The notes beneath the pieces are model-generated. The model saw only the letters and a list, made by a program, of their open reading frames with translations. It was not told where the DNA came from and searched no databases. Both the position numbers and the translations under genes were made by a program. Positions 26,280 through 33,371 of a stretch of 64,000 nt of DNA are shown piece by piece. Numbering within the stretch: the first letter of the stretch is position 1; each line of letters opens with the position of its first letter. This DNA is from an uncultured Oscillospiraceae bacterium. Its GTDB lineage: Bacteria > Bacillota > Clostridia > Oscillospirales > Acutalibacteraceae. Location: contig URGJ01000003.1 in assembly GCA_900547445.1 (NCBI GenBank), positions 1 through 64,000 of the forward strand. Reading direction: 5' to 3'.

Positions 26280-26933
26280 TTATTCTCCTTTTTCAAATTC
26301 TTCTAATGCTTCAATTACTGTTTTAATATCGTTAGGGATTGTATCGGTCTCGAATAATCCCATCGGGGTTTTTGCAGTGCTGTTCTTTGCGTGCGTTTCG
26401 AAGACATATTCCCCGTCAACACACTTTGCTATAAGAACGGTTGTAAACTTGCTTTCGAGACATATCTTATCAAGTTTCTTTCCGCTTGTTTTAATCTTTG
26501 TAAAGACAAAACCGTCCTCTGTCCTTTCGGTTTGCGTATGTGCGACAAAAACGACTGTTAAATCGTCTCTAAGCAAATAAGCCATATCTACCATATCCCA
26601 AATACATGTAGCAAGGTCAAGCCATTTGTCATAGCCTTTTTCACGACTTCTCCGCATTTCGTCTGCAACCATTATTGAACCTATCGTATCAATCACGACG
26701 GTTTTAATTTTCGGGCATTTTTCAGAAATCGACGCAAGTCTCGTCTTAACTCTGTCCGGCTCGTCACAGCAGAAATAATTCTTTTTTTCTTCGTTATACT
26801 GCTTTTTCCAGCCTTTCCAGGAAAGACCCTTACGGTCAGAATCTATGTAGTAAGTAGTGTCGAGATCAAGATTTCTCATTGAAGTCGTTTTCCCCGAACC
26901 GCTTTCGCCCATAATGCAAATAACCTTTGCCAT
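26280..26933 (-). CDS. Sak4-like RecA-fold recombinase/ATPase
   Basis: 217 residues. Walker A GESGSGKTTS near residue 9, Walker B VVIDTIGSIMV near residue 78 and VVFVAHTQTE near 125 define a small AAA_24/Sak4-type RecA core without extra domains. Members anneal or exchange strands with help from a phage SSB, here the DUF669 protein 6 bp downstream. The operon order ATPase-SSB-nuclease-primase-helicase is standard for clostridial phages. Confidence 0.8.
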   Translation of the reverse strand: MAKVICIMGESGSGKTTSMRNLDLDTTYYIDSDRKGLSWKGWKKQYNEEKKNYFCCDEPDRVKTRLASISEKCPKIKTVVIDTIGSIMVADEMRRSREKGYDKWLDLATCIWDMVDMAYLLRDDLTVVFVAHTQTERTEDGFVFTKIKTSGKKLDKICLESKFTTVLIAKCVDGEYVFETHAKNSTAKTPMGLFETDTIPNDIKTVIEALEEFEKGE

Positions 26934-26935
26934 TT

Positions 26936-27166
26936 TTATTCCTCCCTTTTGTCTTCATCTAATTCAAGTGGGCAATTCTGTCCAACATACTTTTGCGGAA
27001 ATGCCACAGGCTCTTTGTTGAGCTGGCACATCCTCTCGTTACTGCTAAGGTATGGGCAATGCCTGCACGTTATTTCAGACCGCCCTTTATCGTCCACCGG
27101 GAAGAATACTTTTACGGTGCATTTTGTTTTAATATAAGAAACTACGCCTGAATCAAAGTTCGGCAT
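26936..27166 (-). CDS. Cys-rich phage protein linked to the recombinase
   Basis: 76 residues with Cys at ITCRHCPYLSSNERMCQLNKEPV and QNCPLEL, a probable metal site. This small protein is a constant neighbour of Sak4-like ATPases in clostridial phages, in my recollection. It overlaps the 43-residue gene by one base and ends 3 bp before the ATPase gene. The function is unknown. Confidence 0.65.
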   Translation of the reverse strand: MPNFDSGVVSYIKTKCTVKVFFPVDDKGRSEITCRHCPYLSSNERMCQLNKEPVAFPQKYVGQNCPLELDEDKREE

Positions 27167-27297
27167 TATTTACCACCTCTTTGTTTATTCGCTTTTTCGT
27201 ATTGCCCTAATATCTCGTCAATTTCCATACGGTTTTTGCCCTTAATCAGGCTTATAAGCCGCTTTTCGGCAGTCGTTAAATCCTCGTCAAACCACAT
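27166..27297 (-). CDS. 43-residue phage protein
   Basis: ATG 27297 behind GGAGGAAT. The product (MWFDEDLTTAEKRLISLIKGK, then MEIDEILGQYEKANKQRGGK) is helical and charged. It fills the gap between the zinc-ribbon gene and the Cys-rich gene, and its stop overlaps the next ATG by one base, which argues that it is real. Confidence 0.55.
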   Translation of the reverse strand: MWFDEDLTTAEKRLISLIKGKNRMEIDEILGQYEKANKQRGGK

Positions 27298-27300
27298 AAT

Positions 27301-27666
27301 CTATTCCTCCTCAAAATACCTTGCCGCGCCTACAATATGTACCCTGCTGTTTTCGGGGAACCGCTTAAGGTAGTCCGAAGACTTATACTGATACAGAGTC
27401 TCGTCAAGCTTGTCCATTATTACAGGAACGCCACCTAATAAGGCGATAATATTTTCCTCGGGTATCATATTGGAAATTCCCCAGTAGATATTTCCCTTGT
27501 AACCTAAAAGGAACAGAAACTCTGACTTTGTTTCGGTTATCTCGGTAATACCTCCCGTACTTCCGCACATAGGACACGCCTGATAGCTCTCGGCGCCTAA
27601 ATCGCGGCTCTCGGTTACGGTCTCGCTATGGTCGAATTCTGCGCCGCAGTTATCACATCTGTACAT
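27301..27666 (-). CDS. zinc-ribbon phage protein
   Basis: 121 residues. MYRCDNCGAEF and YQACPMCGSTGGI form a two-CxxC zinc ribbon at the N-terminus, followed by an unfamiliar globular part (FLLGYKGNIYWGISNMIPEENIIALLGGVPVIMDKL). It overlaps the upstream membrane protein gene by 14 bases. Function unknown. Confidence 0.6.
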   Translation of the reverse strand: MYRCDNCGAEFDHSETVTESRDLGAESYQACPMCGSTGGITEITETKSEFLFLLGYKGNIYWGISNMIPEENIIALLGGVPVIMDKLDETLYQYKSSDYLKRFPENSRVHIVGAARYFEEE

Positions 27667-27970
27667 TATCCGACCCTCCTATCGCCCTACCGAGATTAAA
27701 GCCCGCATTAAATGCCCGGTCTTCGAAAATGTCCGAATCAATGGATATAATATCCTGCAAAAATCCGTCCTTGTATTCCGCTTTCTCACGCTCGCTGTCC
27801 CGTTCGTCAAGCTCCGCAGCGTACTGCTTAACCTTGCGCTTTAACCTATCGTTTTCCCGCGCCTCAGCTATGTAGCAGTTGCCGAAATAGATAAACCCGA
27901 CAAATAATATCGCTGCCAAAATAACTACCGCCCACAGAGCGAAACCGTCAATATAAATACAACTGTTCAT
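27653..27970 (-). CDS. single-span membrane protein with coiled coil
   Basis: 105 residues. Residues 10-31 (FALWAVVILAAILFVGFIYFG) span the membrane. Residues 35-70 (ARENDRLKRKVKQYAAELDERDSEREKAE) form a cytoplasmic coiled coil. It is the second gene after the PAPS-reductase-like gene. Rz-like and superinfection roles are possible but unsupported. Confidence 0.55.
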   Translation of the reverse strand: MNSCIYIDGFALWAVVILAAILFVGFIYFGNCYIAEARENDRLKRKVKQYAAELDERDSEREKAEYKDGFLQDIISIDSDIFEDRAFNAGFNLGRAIGGSDNVQM

Positions 27971-27993
27971 TTTTTATTTCCTCCTATTAATAA

Positions 27994-29070
27994 TCAATAT
28001 CCAACTCCTACATAATCAAGCACTCTTGCCCAACCATATTTTTCCCCTGTCACTTCATCCGTACAGCATTCGTACATCCAATATTGCCATTCGCGCGGAT
28101 TTCGTTCCTTTAATTGGTCGAAACGGTGCGGTCGTTTTTCAAGATGTATCCCGAACCCGCACATTGAACAGCCTGTCCGCTGTGCGCCCGTTGTTCTTAA
28201 TTGCCCGTTTTCGTCCCGTTCTATTGTTCCGTATATTTCGGGTAAGGGGACTTTAAGGTCAAGCGCAAGTTGTAATAAATCCTGTCGATTAAATATAGCG
28301 AACGGGGCAGATCTGATTGTGCTTGCACCGAAATAATTACAACCGTTTATCCTAAGCGATTTCGCGCGCCTTCCGCCTTCAGAAGCCATAAGACCTAAAA
28401 ACGGAACACTGTTATGTGCTTTTGCCCAATCGTCGCAAGGTTTTTCTTTGAGATAGTAGCAACATTTTGACGATACCTTAAAATTAGGTATTTGATAGTT
28501 TGTACATTCTTCGTCGTTTGCATATCCTCCGAATTTTTCAAGCCATTTTTGCGACATTTTCATACGGCTGTTTTTCTGATAACCACCGTATTCGCCCGTT
28601 TCACCTGTCATAATGGCATGTCGAACAGTTTTATTCTTTTCCGAAGGATTGGCAAGCAACTCTATCTTTGCCGCTATTTCCTTTGAAAGAACGGGAAAAC
28701 CGAAAGTTTGTATTATTTCGGGTTTAGACCAATGTGTGCCGTCAGGCTTTAACGCCGACTTCAAACACTCTACACCTAATTGATGATGTACTCGCTGTAT
28801 GCTCCGGTCTTCAAGATATGACACACTTATCGCAGGCACATCTATATGTATAGACCTTAAGAACATCAGTAGTGTTATACTGTCGAGCCCTCCGACCGAA
28901 ACGTGGTAATTCAACCCGCGCACATCACATTCCCTTACAAATTCCTGCGCGCGAATTTTTGCATATTTAATCTTAAAGTCATAGGGCATTTTCTCTTTAA
29001 CCATAAATGAAGCTATCTTTTCCTTTGCTCCGATACGCTCCATTCGCTCTATTACATTCTCTGGTGGCAT
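27994..29070 (-). CDS. PAPS-reductase/DndC-like PP-loop protein
   Basis: 358 residues. The PP-loop is YHVSVGGLDSITLLMFL near residue 60, with Val in the place of the usual first Ser of SGGxDS. Cys-rich motifs follow at SSKCCYYLKEKPCDDW and TGCSMCGFGIHLE, and NYFGASTIRSAPF also fits the phage PAPS-reductase family. Relatives adenylate a substrate with ATP. Some act in sulfur transfer, as DndC does in DNA phosphorothioation, but no other dnd gene is here. It starts at ATG 29070 behind AGGAGA; the ribosome site is a possible target of the antisense RNA at 29121. Confidence 0.72.
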   Translation of the reverse strand: MPPENVIERMERIGAKEKIASFMVKEKMPYDFKIKYAKIRAQEFVRECDVRGLNYHVSVGGLDSITLLMFLRSIHIDVPAISVSYLEDRSIQRVHHQLGVECLKSALKPDGTHWSKPEIIQTFGFPVLSKEIAAKIELLANPSEKNKTVRHAIMTGETGEYGGYQKNSRMKMSQKWLEKFGGYANDEECTNYQIPNFKVSSKCCYYLKEKPCDDWAKAHNSVPFLGLMASEGGRRAKSLRINGCNYFGASTIRSAPFAIFNRQDLLQLALDLKVPLPEIYGTIERDENGQLRTTGAQRTGCSMCGFGIHLEKRPHRFDQLKERNPREWQYWMYECCTDEVTGEKYGWARVLDYVGVGY

Positions 29071-29085
29071 ATTTCAATCTCCTAT

Positions 29086-29114
29086 TTGACAAATTTAAAA
29101 TTTAGTGTTATAAT
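29086..29114 (+). promoter_or_regulatory. consensus promoter of antisense RNA in early operon
   Basis: TTGACA (29086-29091) and TATAAT (29109-29114), both perfect with 17-bp spacing, pointing rightward against the leftward early genes. An 11-bp direct repeat TCCTATTTGAC brackets it (29080-29090 and 29122-29132). Confidence 0.85.
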
Positions 29115-29120
29115 AACCAT

Positions 29121-29175
29121 ATCCTATTTGACTTGCCGCTTATCGGACTTCCTCTCCGATGGGCGGCGCTTTTTA
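29121..29175 (+). ncRNA. short antisense RNA upstream of the PAPS-reductase-like gene
   Basis: About 55 nt. The terminator is a 12-bp stem: GCCGCTTATCGG (29135-29146) with CCGATGGGCGGC (29156-29167), followed by a T run at 29170-29174. The first bases carry TCCTATTTGAC. That is the exact complement of GTCAAATAGGA in the ribosome-site region of the PAPS-reductase-like mRNA (29080-29090), so the RNA could block its translation. There is no ORF in it. The start point and expression are predicted, not shown. Confidence 0.6.
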
Positions 29176-29190
29176 TGCTTTGCAAGCCAC

Positions 29191-29484
29191 TCACTCCTCC
29201 CTTACGGCTTCGAGATTAAGTTTTTTAAGCTTTAAGCACATTTTTTCAAGCCTGTTAATATCCAAATGCCACGCTATATAGGCACACTCGGTATCTACCG
29301 CCTTTGGATTCCAACACTCAGCGCCCTTTTCCTCCATAACCTTTCTTGCCTGGTCTTTCAGACGAGCCGCCACCGCGTCGCTCTTAAAGCCGAATAACTT
29401 TTTAATATCGGCACTGCAGATTTCGGTTTTGCTGTTATAGAGCCTTACCGCGTATTCAATGTCTGCAAGCTGTATGTCGCGCAT
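29191..29484 (-). CDS. small early phage protein, unknown
   Basis: 97 residues from ATG 29484 (GGCGGTGAG site). RDIQLADIEYAVRLYNSKTEI, DIKKLFGFKSDAVAARLKDQARKVMEEKG shows a helix-turn-helix-like central section. It is the second gene of the leftward early operon. A longer frame back to 29613 overlaps the upstream gene and has no ribosome site. It may be a regulator; no family is recognised. Confidence 0.55.
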   Translation of the reverse strand: MRDIQLADIEYAVRLYNSKTEICSADIKKLFGFKSDAVAARLKDQARKVMEEKGAECWNPKAVDTECAYIAWHLDINRLEKMCLKLKKLNLEAVREE

Positions 29485-29516
29485 ATTCTCACCGCCTTTC
29501 AATTTGGTTTTGTTTC

Positions 29517-29711
29517 TTACTCCGCATTTCTTTCCCGAATAATCTCGTCTATCGCGGACATTATGCGGGTTTCGGCGTCCTTGGGCGTTTTCTTGCCGTT
29601 TAAAATCATCCATATGTAATCGTTTGTAACGCCCATTCTTTTAGCTAACTCCGTTTGAGTTATTTTATTAATGTGCATTTTGCCAACTACATTGGCTATC
29701 CATTGTTCCAA
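29517..29711 (-). CDS. Cro-like helix-turn-helix protein
   Basis: 64 residues from TTG 29711 behind AAGGAGG. MHINKITQTELAKRMGVTNDYIWMILNGKKTPKDAETRI is a classic XRE helix-turn-helix with no extra domain. As the first leftward gene facing the repressor, it is the expected Cro counterpart. The TTG start suggests low translation. Confidence 0.75.
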   Translation of the reverse strand: MEQWIANVVGKMHINKITQTELAKRMGVTNDYIWMILNGKKTPKDAETRIMSAIDEIIRERNAE

Positions 29712-29935
29712 AATTCAAACCTCCTTATTATTTTTTTGAAAAAACAGTTGTATTTTTCGTACTTATGTGTTATTATTATCGTGTCAAGAAAAATAAACAT
29801 AAAGTAGTCAAAGTTGCAGAGCGAAAATTCGAACTGTTTATTGTTATTATATACCGACATCTCGAACTTGTCAATAGATTGAGAGCGACTTTTCGAACTT
29901 TGTAATTAGTGACAAATTGCAGAGGTGATTTTTGT
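29712..29935. promoter_or_regulatory. divergent control region with repressor operator repeats
   Basis: Between the Cro-like gene and the repressor gene there are three TCGAACT-type elements: AGAGCGAAAATTCGAACT (from 29818), ATCTCGAACTTGTCA (from 29860) and GAGCGACTTTTCGAACT (from 29883). The first and third share a 17-bp match except for three bases. These are likely repressor operators. A leftward TTGACA lies at 29790-29795 ahead of the Cro-like gene; its -10 is poor. The -10 for the rightward repressor promoter is not clear. Confidence 0.65.
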
Positions 29936-30289
29936 ATGTTTTTTGAAAGATACGAAAAATTATGTAAAAACAAAAATAAAACCACTACTGGCGTAGCGGC
30001 TGAACTCGGCATTGCTAAATCAACAGTTGCTTACTGGAGAGCAAACGGCAACGTAATTCCAAAACAAGATGTATTATTAAAAATGGCTGAATACTTTAAT
30101 GTATCAGTTGATTATCTTCTCGGTAATAATGACATTAAAAATCCTCCGAAATCCTCTATTTCAGATGACGATATTAAATTTGCTTTGTGGGGAGACGTAG
30201 CGGACGAAATCCCGAACGACAAGCTTCAAGAAGTTAAAACATTTGCAGAATTTATTAAAAACACTTACAAAAAGGACAATAATAAATGA
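29936..30289 (+). CDS. phage repressor, XRE family
   Basis: 117 residues from ATG 29936 (GAGGTGA site). The helix-turn-helix spans residues 5-60 (YEKLCKNKNKTTTGVAAELGIAKSTVAYWRANGNVIPKQDVLLKMAEYFNVSVDYLLG). The rest is a short dimerisation helix; there is no LexA-type protease domain, so it cannot self-cleave. Instead an ImmA/IrrE-type protease gene overlaps its stop, so derepression probably goes through that protein. It is the first rightward gene and the probable lysogeny master regulator. Confidence 0.82.
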   Translation: MFFERYEKLCKNKNKTTTGVAAELGIAKSTVAYWRANGNVIPKQDVLLKMAEYFNVSVDYLLGNNDIKNPPKSSISDDDIKFALWGDVADEIPNDKLQEVKTFAEFIKNTYKKDNNK

Positions 30290-30690
30290 ACCTGAATAAC
30301 TTATATTCTTATGCCGAAGAGAATAATATTCCGGTTATCTCATTTGATATACCTAAGTCTGAAAGCATGTCCGTTTTATATGACGGTAACTGTTATGTAG
30401 GAATAGACCGGTTGACTGTAAAAAACGAAACAGATGAAAAAGAAAAGCTTGCACACGAACTCGGTCATTGCGCTACAGGCTCTTTCTACAACGAATACGC
30501 TAAATGTGATATCAGGGAAAAGCACGAACGGCGTGCAAATATATGGAAAATAAAAAAGCTTATCCCGAAAGATAAGCTGATTGAAGTTATTAATAGCGGT
30601 TTTGGTGATAACCGTTTTGAGTTGGCAGAGCATTTCGACGTAACGGAAGATACAATGCAATTTGCGTTAGATTACTATTTTGTTGTATAA
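30286..30690 (+). CDS. ImmA/IrrE metallopeptidase
   Basis: 134 residues. KEKLAHELGHCATG carries the HExxH zinc site near residue 58, with FYNEYAKCDIREKHERRANIWKIKKLIP downstream supplying the third ligand (E in HERRAN). The size and fold match ImmA/IrrE proteins that cleave a partner repressor. The ATGA overlap with the repressor gene makes coupled translation likely, as in ImmR-ImmA of ICEBs1. Confidence 0.85.
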   Translation: MNLNNLYSYAEENNIPVISFDIPKSESMSVLYDGNCYVGIDRLTVKNETDEKEKLAHELGHCATGSFYNEYAKCDIREKHERRANIWKIKKLIPKDKLIEVINSGFGDNRFELAEHFDVTEDTMQFALDYYFVV

Positions 30691-30729
30691 ATCAAAGTGA
30701 ATTAATTTATTTTTAAGGGGTTATGTCTA

Positions 30730-31077
30730 ATGAATAAGTTAAAAGAAAAATTATCGGATTGGCTCGGTGGTTTTGGTGTTGCTTTATATTTTGTAATAAC
30801 ATTAGCAATAAGTGTATTGCCCTTTGTGATGATAGACACTAACTTTATATTAACAATAATTTTTATAGGAATTGAGGACTTTTTACCGATCACAACTATT
30901 GTTTTTTGGATTTGGGGATTAGTTGCTGCGATTAAAGGTGTCCAAGATGTTTGGGCAATAATTTATTATATTGCCTTCGCGGTTTTGTGGTTGCCTTACT
31001 TTATAAATATAATATTAGCTCTATTTCAACCAATTACAAAAAAGATTGAGCGGAGGAAATTATATGACACAATATGA
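30730..31077 (+). CDS. multi-span membrane protein in the lysogeny module
   Basis: 115 residues. Three hydrophobic segments are visible: VALYFVITLAISVLPFVMI, TIVFWIWGLVAAIKG and VWAIIYYIAFAVLWLPYFINIILAL. Upstream are AAGGGG and a second ATG at 30722 out of frame. It overlaps the next gene by 14 bases, so the two are coexpressed with the repressor. Small prophage membrane proteins in this position are often superinfection exclusion factors, but no family is recognised. Confidence 0.55.
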   Translation: MNKLKEKLSDWLGGFGVALYFVITLAISVLPFVMIDTNFILTIIFIGIEDFLPITTIVFWIWGLVAAIKGVQDVWAIIYYIAFAVLWLPYFINIILALFQPITKKIERRKLYDTI

Positions 31078-31828
31078 TTATCCTAATTACTACACCAGAT
31101 CTTTCGAAGATTCTTATCAAGATCTACATGATAGTTTAATTGATTCGAAAATTGTCACATCAGACTTAGATGTTGAGTTGATACCTTTTGTTTATACTGT
31201 ATATGATCTTGTTGCATTTGATTATGGCTTTGATAGAGAGGAATTATTAAAATATTTCAAAAATTGGATTGACGCTTGCTTCTGTTCTGATAAAGTCTAT
31301 TCTATTTTTTACGAGCGTCATAACCTTTATAGTGAAATAGTTCGCGGCAAAAGACCACGCTATGAATGGATGATAGGAAATCCAACAAATATTGAAAGTT
31401 CAGCTATTCTTAATTTATGTGCTGCTTTTGGAGATATACTTTATAATCCAACTTGTGCGAACAATTATGATAAAGCACCAATAATGATACATGGTTTTTC
31501 GGAAGCAATAGACTTCACAGCTACGATGACAAAGTTTAGCAGTAAAGTAATGAATACATTCTACGAAGCGTTGTCATTATTTGAAAAATCAGGACCAATT
31601 GAGGCTGTGTTTAAAAACGATGACAAACTATCAACTCACACTGAAAATACGAAGAGTAATAATTATAAAAAAGAAGCAACGCCAAAAGAAAAAAGTAAAA
31701 TCCGAACAAGTACTATCAATAACTCTAAAAATCCCTCATTTATCGATAAATACCTTGAGTGGATAACTCTCGGAGGCGTTGCATTATTTTTAATTATAAT
31801 TTTTATAATAAGTGGCTGTTTTAATTGA
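31064..31828 (+). CDS. tail-anchored protein of unknown function in the lysogeny module
   Basis: 254 residues from ATG 31064 behind GGAGGAAA. The bulk is soluble and acidic (IPFVYTVYDLVAFDYGFDREELLKYFKNWID, then ESSAILNLCAAFGDIL). A Lys-rich linker follows and then one C-terminal membrane helix (GGVALFLIIIFIISGCF), so it is likely anchored with the body in the cytoplasm. The A/T-rich codon use differs from the structural genes and matches the neighbours up to 33.2 kb, as in recently acquired moron genes. No family is recognised. Confidence 0.55.
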   Translation: MTQYDYPNYYTRSFEDSYQDLHDSLIDSKIVTSDLDVELIPFVYTVYDLVAFDYGFDREELLKYFKNWIDACFCSDKVYSIFYERHNLYSEIVRGKRPRYEWMIGNPTNIESSAILNLCAAFGDILYNPTCANNYDKAPIMIHGFSEAIDFTATMTKFSSKVMNTFYEALSLFEKSGPIEAVFKNDDKLSTHTENTKSNNYKKEATPKEKSKIRTSTINNSKNPSFIDKYLEWITLGGVALFLIIIFIISGCFN

Positions 31829-31935
31829 AGTAAAAAAAATCCGCCCTGAAACGAAGGAATGACGATCGAAAGACAATCAGGTCTGCTGTTTAAGTAACCC
31901 TAACCCTCTAATAAAAATATTCGGAAGTGTTGAAA

Positions 31936-32088
31936 ATGTATGACCGCGAGTACGACCCCGAGCTTTTTATAATAACCCATAAGGAGCAGGAGTTATTAAA
32001 ACGCCTCCGCGATCTTTCCGATGAAGATAAAACCGAAATAGAAAAACTGACCCTCGACCTCGCGCTAAAGGATATTCAAGATAAATAA
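31936..32088 (+). CDS. 50-residue charged peptide upstream of abiF
   Basis: ATG 31936 after GGAAGTG. The product (MYDREYDPELFIITHKEQELL, KRLRDLSDEDKTEIEKLTLD, ending IQDK) is helical and charged, and could be a small regulator or an accessory protein of the neighbouring module. Codon use is more G/C-rich than the genes around it. Confidence 0.5.
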   Translation: MYDREYDPELFIITHKEQELLKRLRDLSDEDKTEIEKLTLDLALKDIQDK

Positions 32089-32191
32089 AAAATCTCCACA
32101 CTGATGTGGAGGAAAATAAAAGAAAATAGACTTACAATGAATAAAATAATGCAGAAAAACATAAATTTTTAATACTGACGAAAAAATGTCC

Positions 32192-32221
32192 TTGACACAA
32201 TAATGTGACTTGTGGTATAAT
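32192..32221 (+). promoter_or_regulatory. promoter of the abiF leader RNA
   Basis: TTGACA (32192-32197) and TATAAT (32216-32221), both perfect, spacer 18 bp. The predicted start is near 32228, 76 bases before the abiF ATG. Confidence 0.8.
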
Positions 32222-32227
32222 TTCGCT

Positions 32228-32298
32228 AGTGAACGCGTTACAGTAACCTGCGGGGCTGTAACCCAGAAAGCTCTCTGCATTATTGCAGGGAGTTTTTT
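32228..32298 (+). ncRNA. structured RNA in front of abiF, candidate antitoxin or attenuator
   Basis: Two elements are visible. GTTACAG (32237-32243) pairs with CTGTAAC (32256-32262) around a CCTGCGGGG-containing loop. CTCTCTGCA (32271-32279) pairs with TGCAGGGAG (32284-32292) through one G-U pair and is followed by six T (32293-32298), a complete Rho-independent terminator. So a discrete RNA of about 70 nt should form, with only read-through reaching abiF. The second stem also contains the GGGAG ribosome site of abiF, 11 bases before its ATG. Conserved RNAs in front of AbiF-family genes have been reported; I recall this rather than verified it. Confidence 0.7.
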
Positions 32299-32303
32299 GT
32301 TTT

Positions 32304-33221
32304 ATGAAAGAACCTAAAAAATTTTTTACATACGAAGAACAAATAGAACTGTTAAAAAATAAAAAATTAATAATCACCGATGAACAAAGAGCAATTAATT
32401 ATTTAAAACAATACAGCTACTATTCCCTAATATCGGGATATAAAGACATTTTCAAAGTCGAAAAAAACGGTAACTATCGCCCTGATGCAAGATTTGAACA
32501 TATCGTTTTACTATATCAGCTTGATAATATGTTAAAATATCTTTTTCTGCAAAAAATCATAAACATTGAAAAGCACATTAAATCTCTATATTCATATTCA
32601 TTTTGTAGCCTTTACGGAGAAACACAAGACGATTATTTGAATGTTAATAATTATAATTATATTCCGAAATATCAATCTGCAATTAATGATTATGTTTCAT
32701 TGGTAAGCTCAACATTAAAAAACTCAGAAAAATATCCAAATATTAATTATAACATTAAAACCTATGGAACAGTTCCGCTGTGGATAGTTATTCATTCGCT
32801 AACATTTGGCAATATTTCAAAATTATATTCTTTTTCTATGCCTAAAGTTCAAAGCGAAGTGTCCCGCGAGTTTAAAGGTATTTATAGTAACCAGTTATCG
32901 GCTATTTTAAATGTATTAACAAAATACAGAAATGTTTGCGCACATGGTGAAAGGTTATACAATTACAGAACGCAAAAATCATTGTTAGACTTGCCTCTCC
33001 ATTCGCAGATTAAAGGTTTGTATAATATTTCAAAAAATGATTTGTTTAACGTATGTATTTCTTTCAAATATTTACTGCCTAAAGATAATTTTGACGGTTT
33101 TATAGATGATTTAAGTTTTGTTATTCAATTATATTTTGAAAAACTTGATGATTATTATAGGTCAGAAATACTTAAATGTATGGGATTTCCTGATGACTGG
33201 AAAGAAATATTGTTAAATTAG
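32304..33221 (+). CDS. abiF: Abi_2/AbiF-family HEPN protein
   Basis: 305 residues from ATG 32304. The N-terminus KKFFTYEEQIELLKNKKLIITDEQRAINYLKQYSYYSLISGYKDIF is the Abi_2 (AbiD/AbiF) opening. Residues 209-214 are RNVCAH, the RxxxxH site of HEPN ribonucleases, within YRNVCAHGERLYNYR. The fold is compact and helical. AbiF proteins abort infection or act as toxins, probably by RNA cleavage, controlled by an upstream RNA. Here the ribosome site lies in the terminator hairpin, so expression should be low unless the RNA is disturbed. A TTG at 32283 is inside that hairpin and unlikely to be used. Confidence 0.8.
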   Translation: MKEPKKFFTYEEQIELLKNKKLIITDEQRAINYLKQYSYYSLISGYKDIFKVEKNGNYRPDARFEHIVLLYQLDNMLKYLFLQKIINIEKHIKSLYSYSFCSLYGETQDDYLNVNNYNYIPKYQSAINDYVSLVSSTLKNSEKYPNINYNIKTYGTVPLWIVIHSLTFGNISKLYSFSMPKVQSEVSREFKGIYSNQLSAILNVLTKYRNVCAHGERLYNYRTQKSLLDLPLHSQIKGLYNISKNDLFNVCISFKYLLPKDNFDGFIDDLSFVIQLYFEKLDDYYRSEILKCMGFPDDWKEILLN

Positions 33222-33235
33222 GTTTGATATTTATT

Positions 33236-33278
33236 TAAAATAAAAACTCCGCCCAGTGCTGTAACACCAAAGCGGAGC
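33236..33278 (-). terminator. hairpin between abiF and integrase
   Basis: CTCCGC (33247-33252) pairs with GCGGAG (33272-33277); on the minus strand it is followed by TTTTTATTTT, a leftward terminator that would protect abiF from antisense transcription. Confidence 0.5.
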
Positions 33279-33279
33279 C

Positions 33280-33298
33280 GTATCGGACGGACCGATAC
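33280..33298. repeat. perfect inverted repeat upstream of the integrase gene
   Basis: GTATCGG (33280-33286) and CCGATAC (33292-33298) around ACGGA. A possible protein site or hairpin in the integrase leader; nothing else recognisable lies between it and the ATG at 33372. Confidence 0.5.
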
Positions 33299-33371
33299 AA
33301 TGCCTTAACAAGCATACATATTGTACCATACCCGTCCGAAAATTGCAAGAACAAGAAAGGACGGGATTTTT

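Noticed and set aside
29086..29175. Third type I toxin module
   Set aside because: Promoter and terminator match the other two in style, but the opposite strand has no short hydrophobic frame with a ribosome site.
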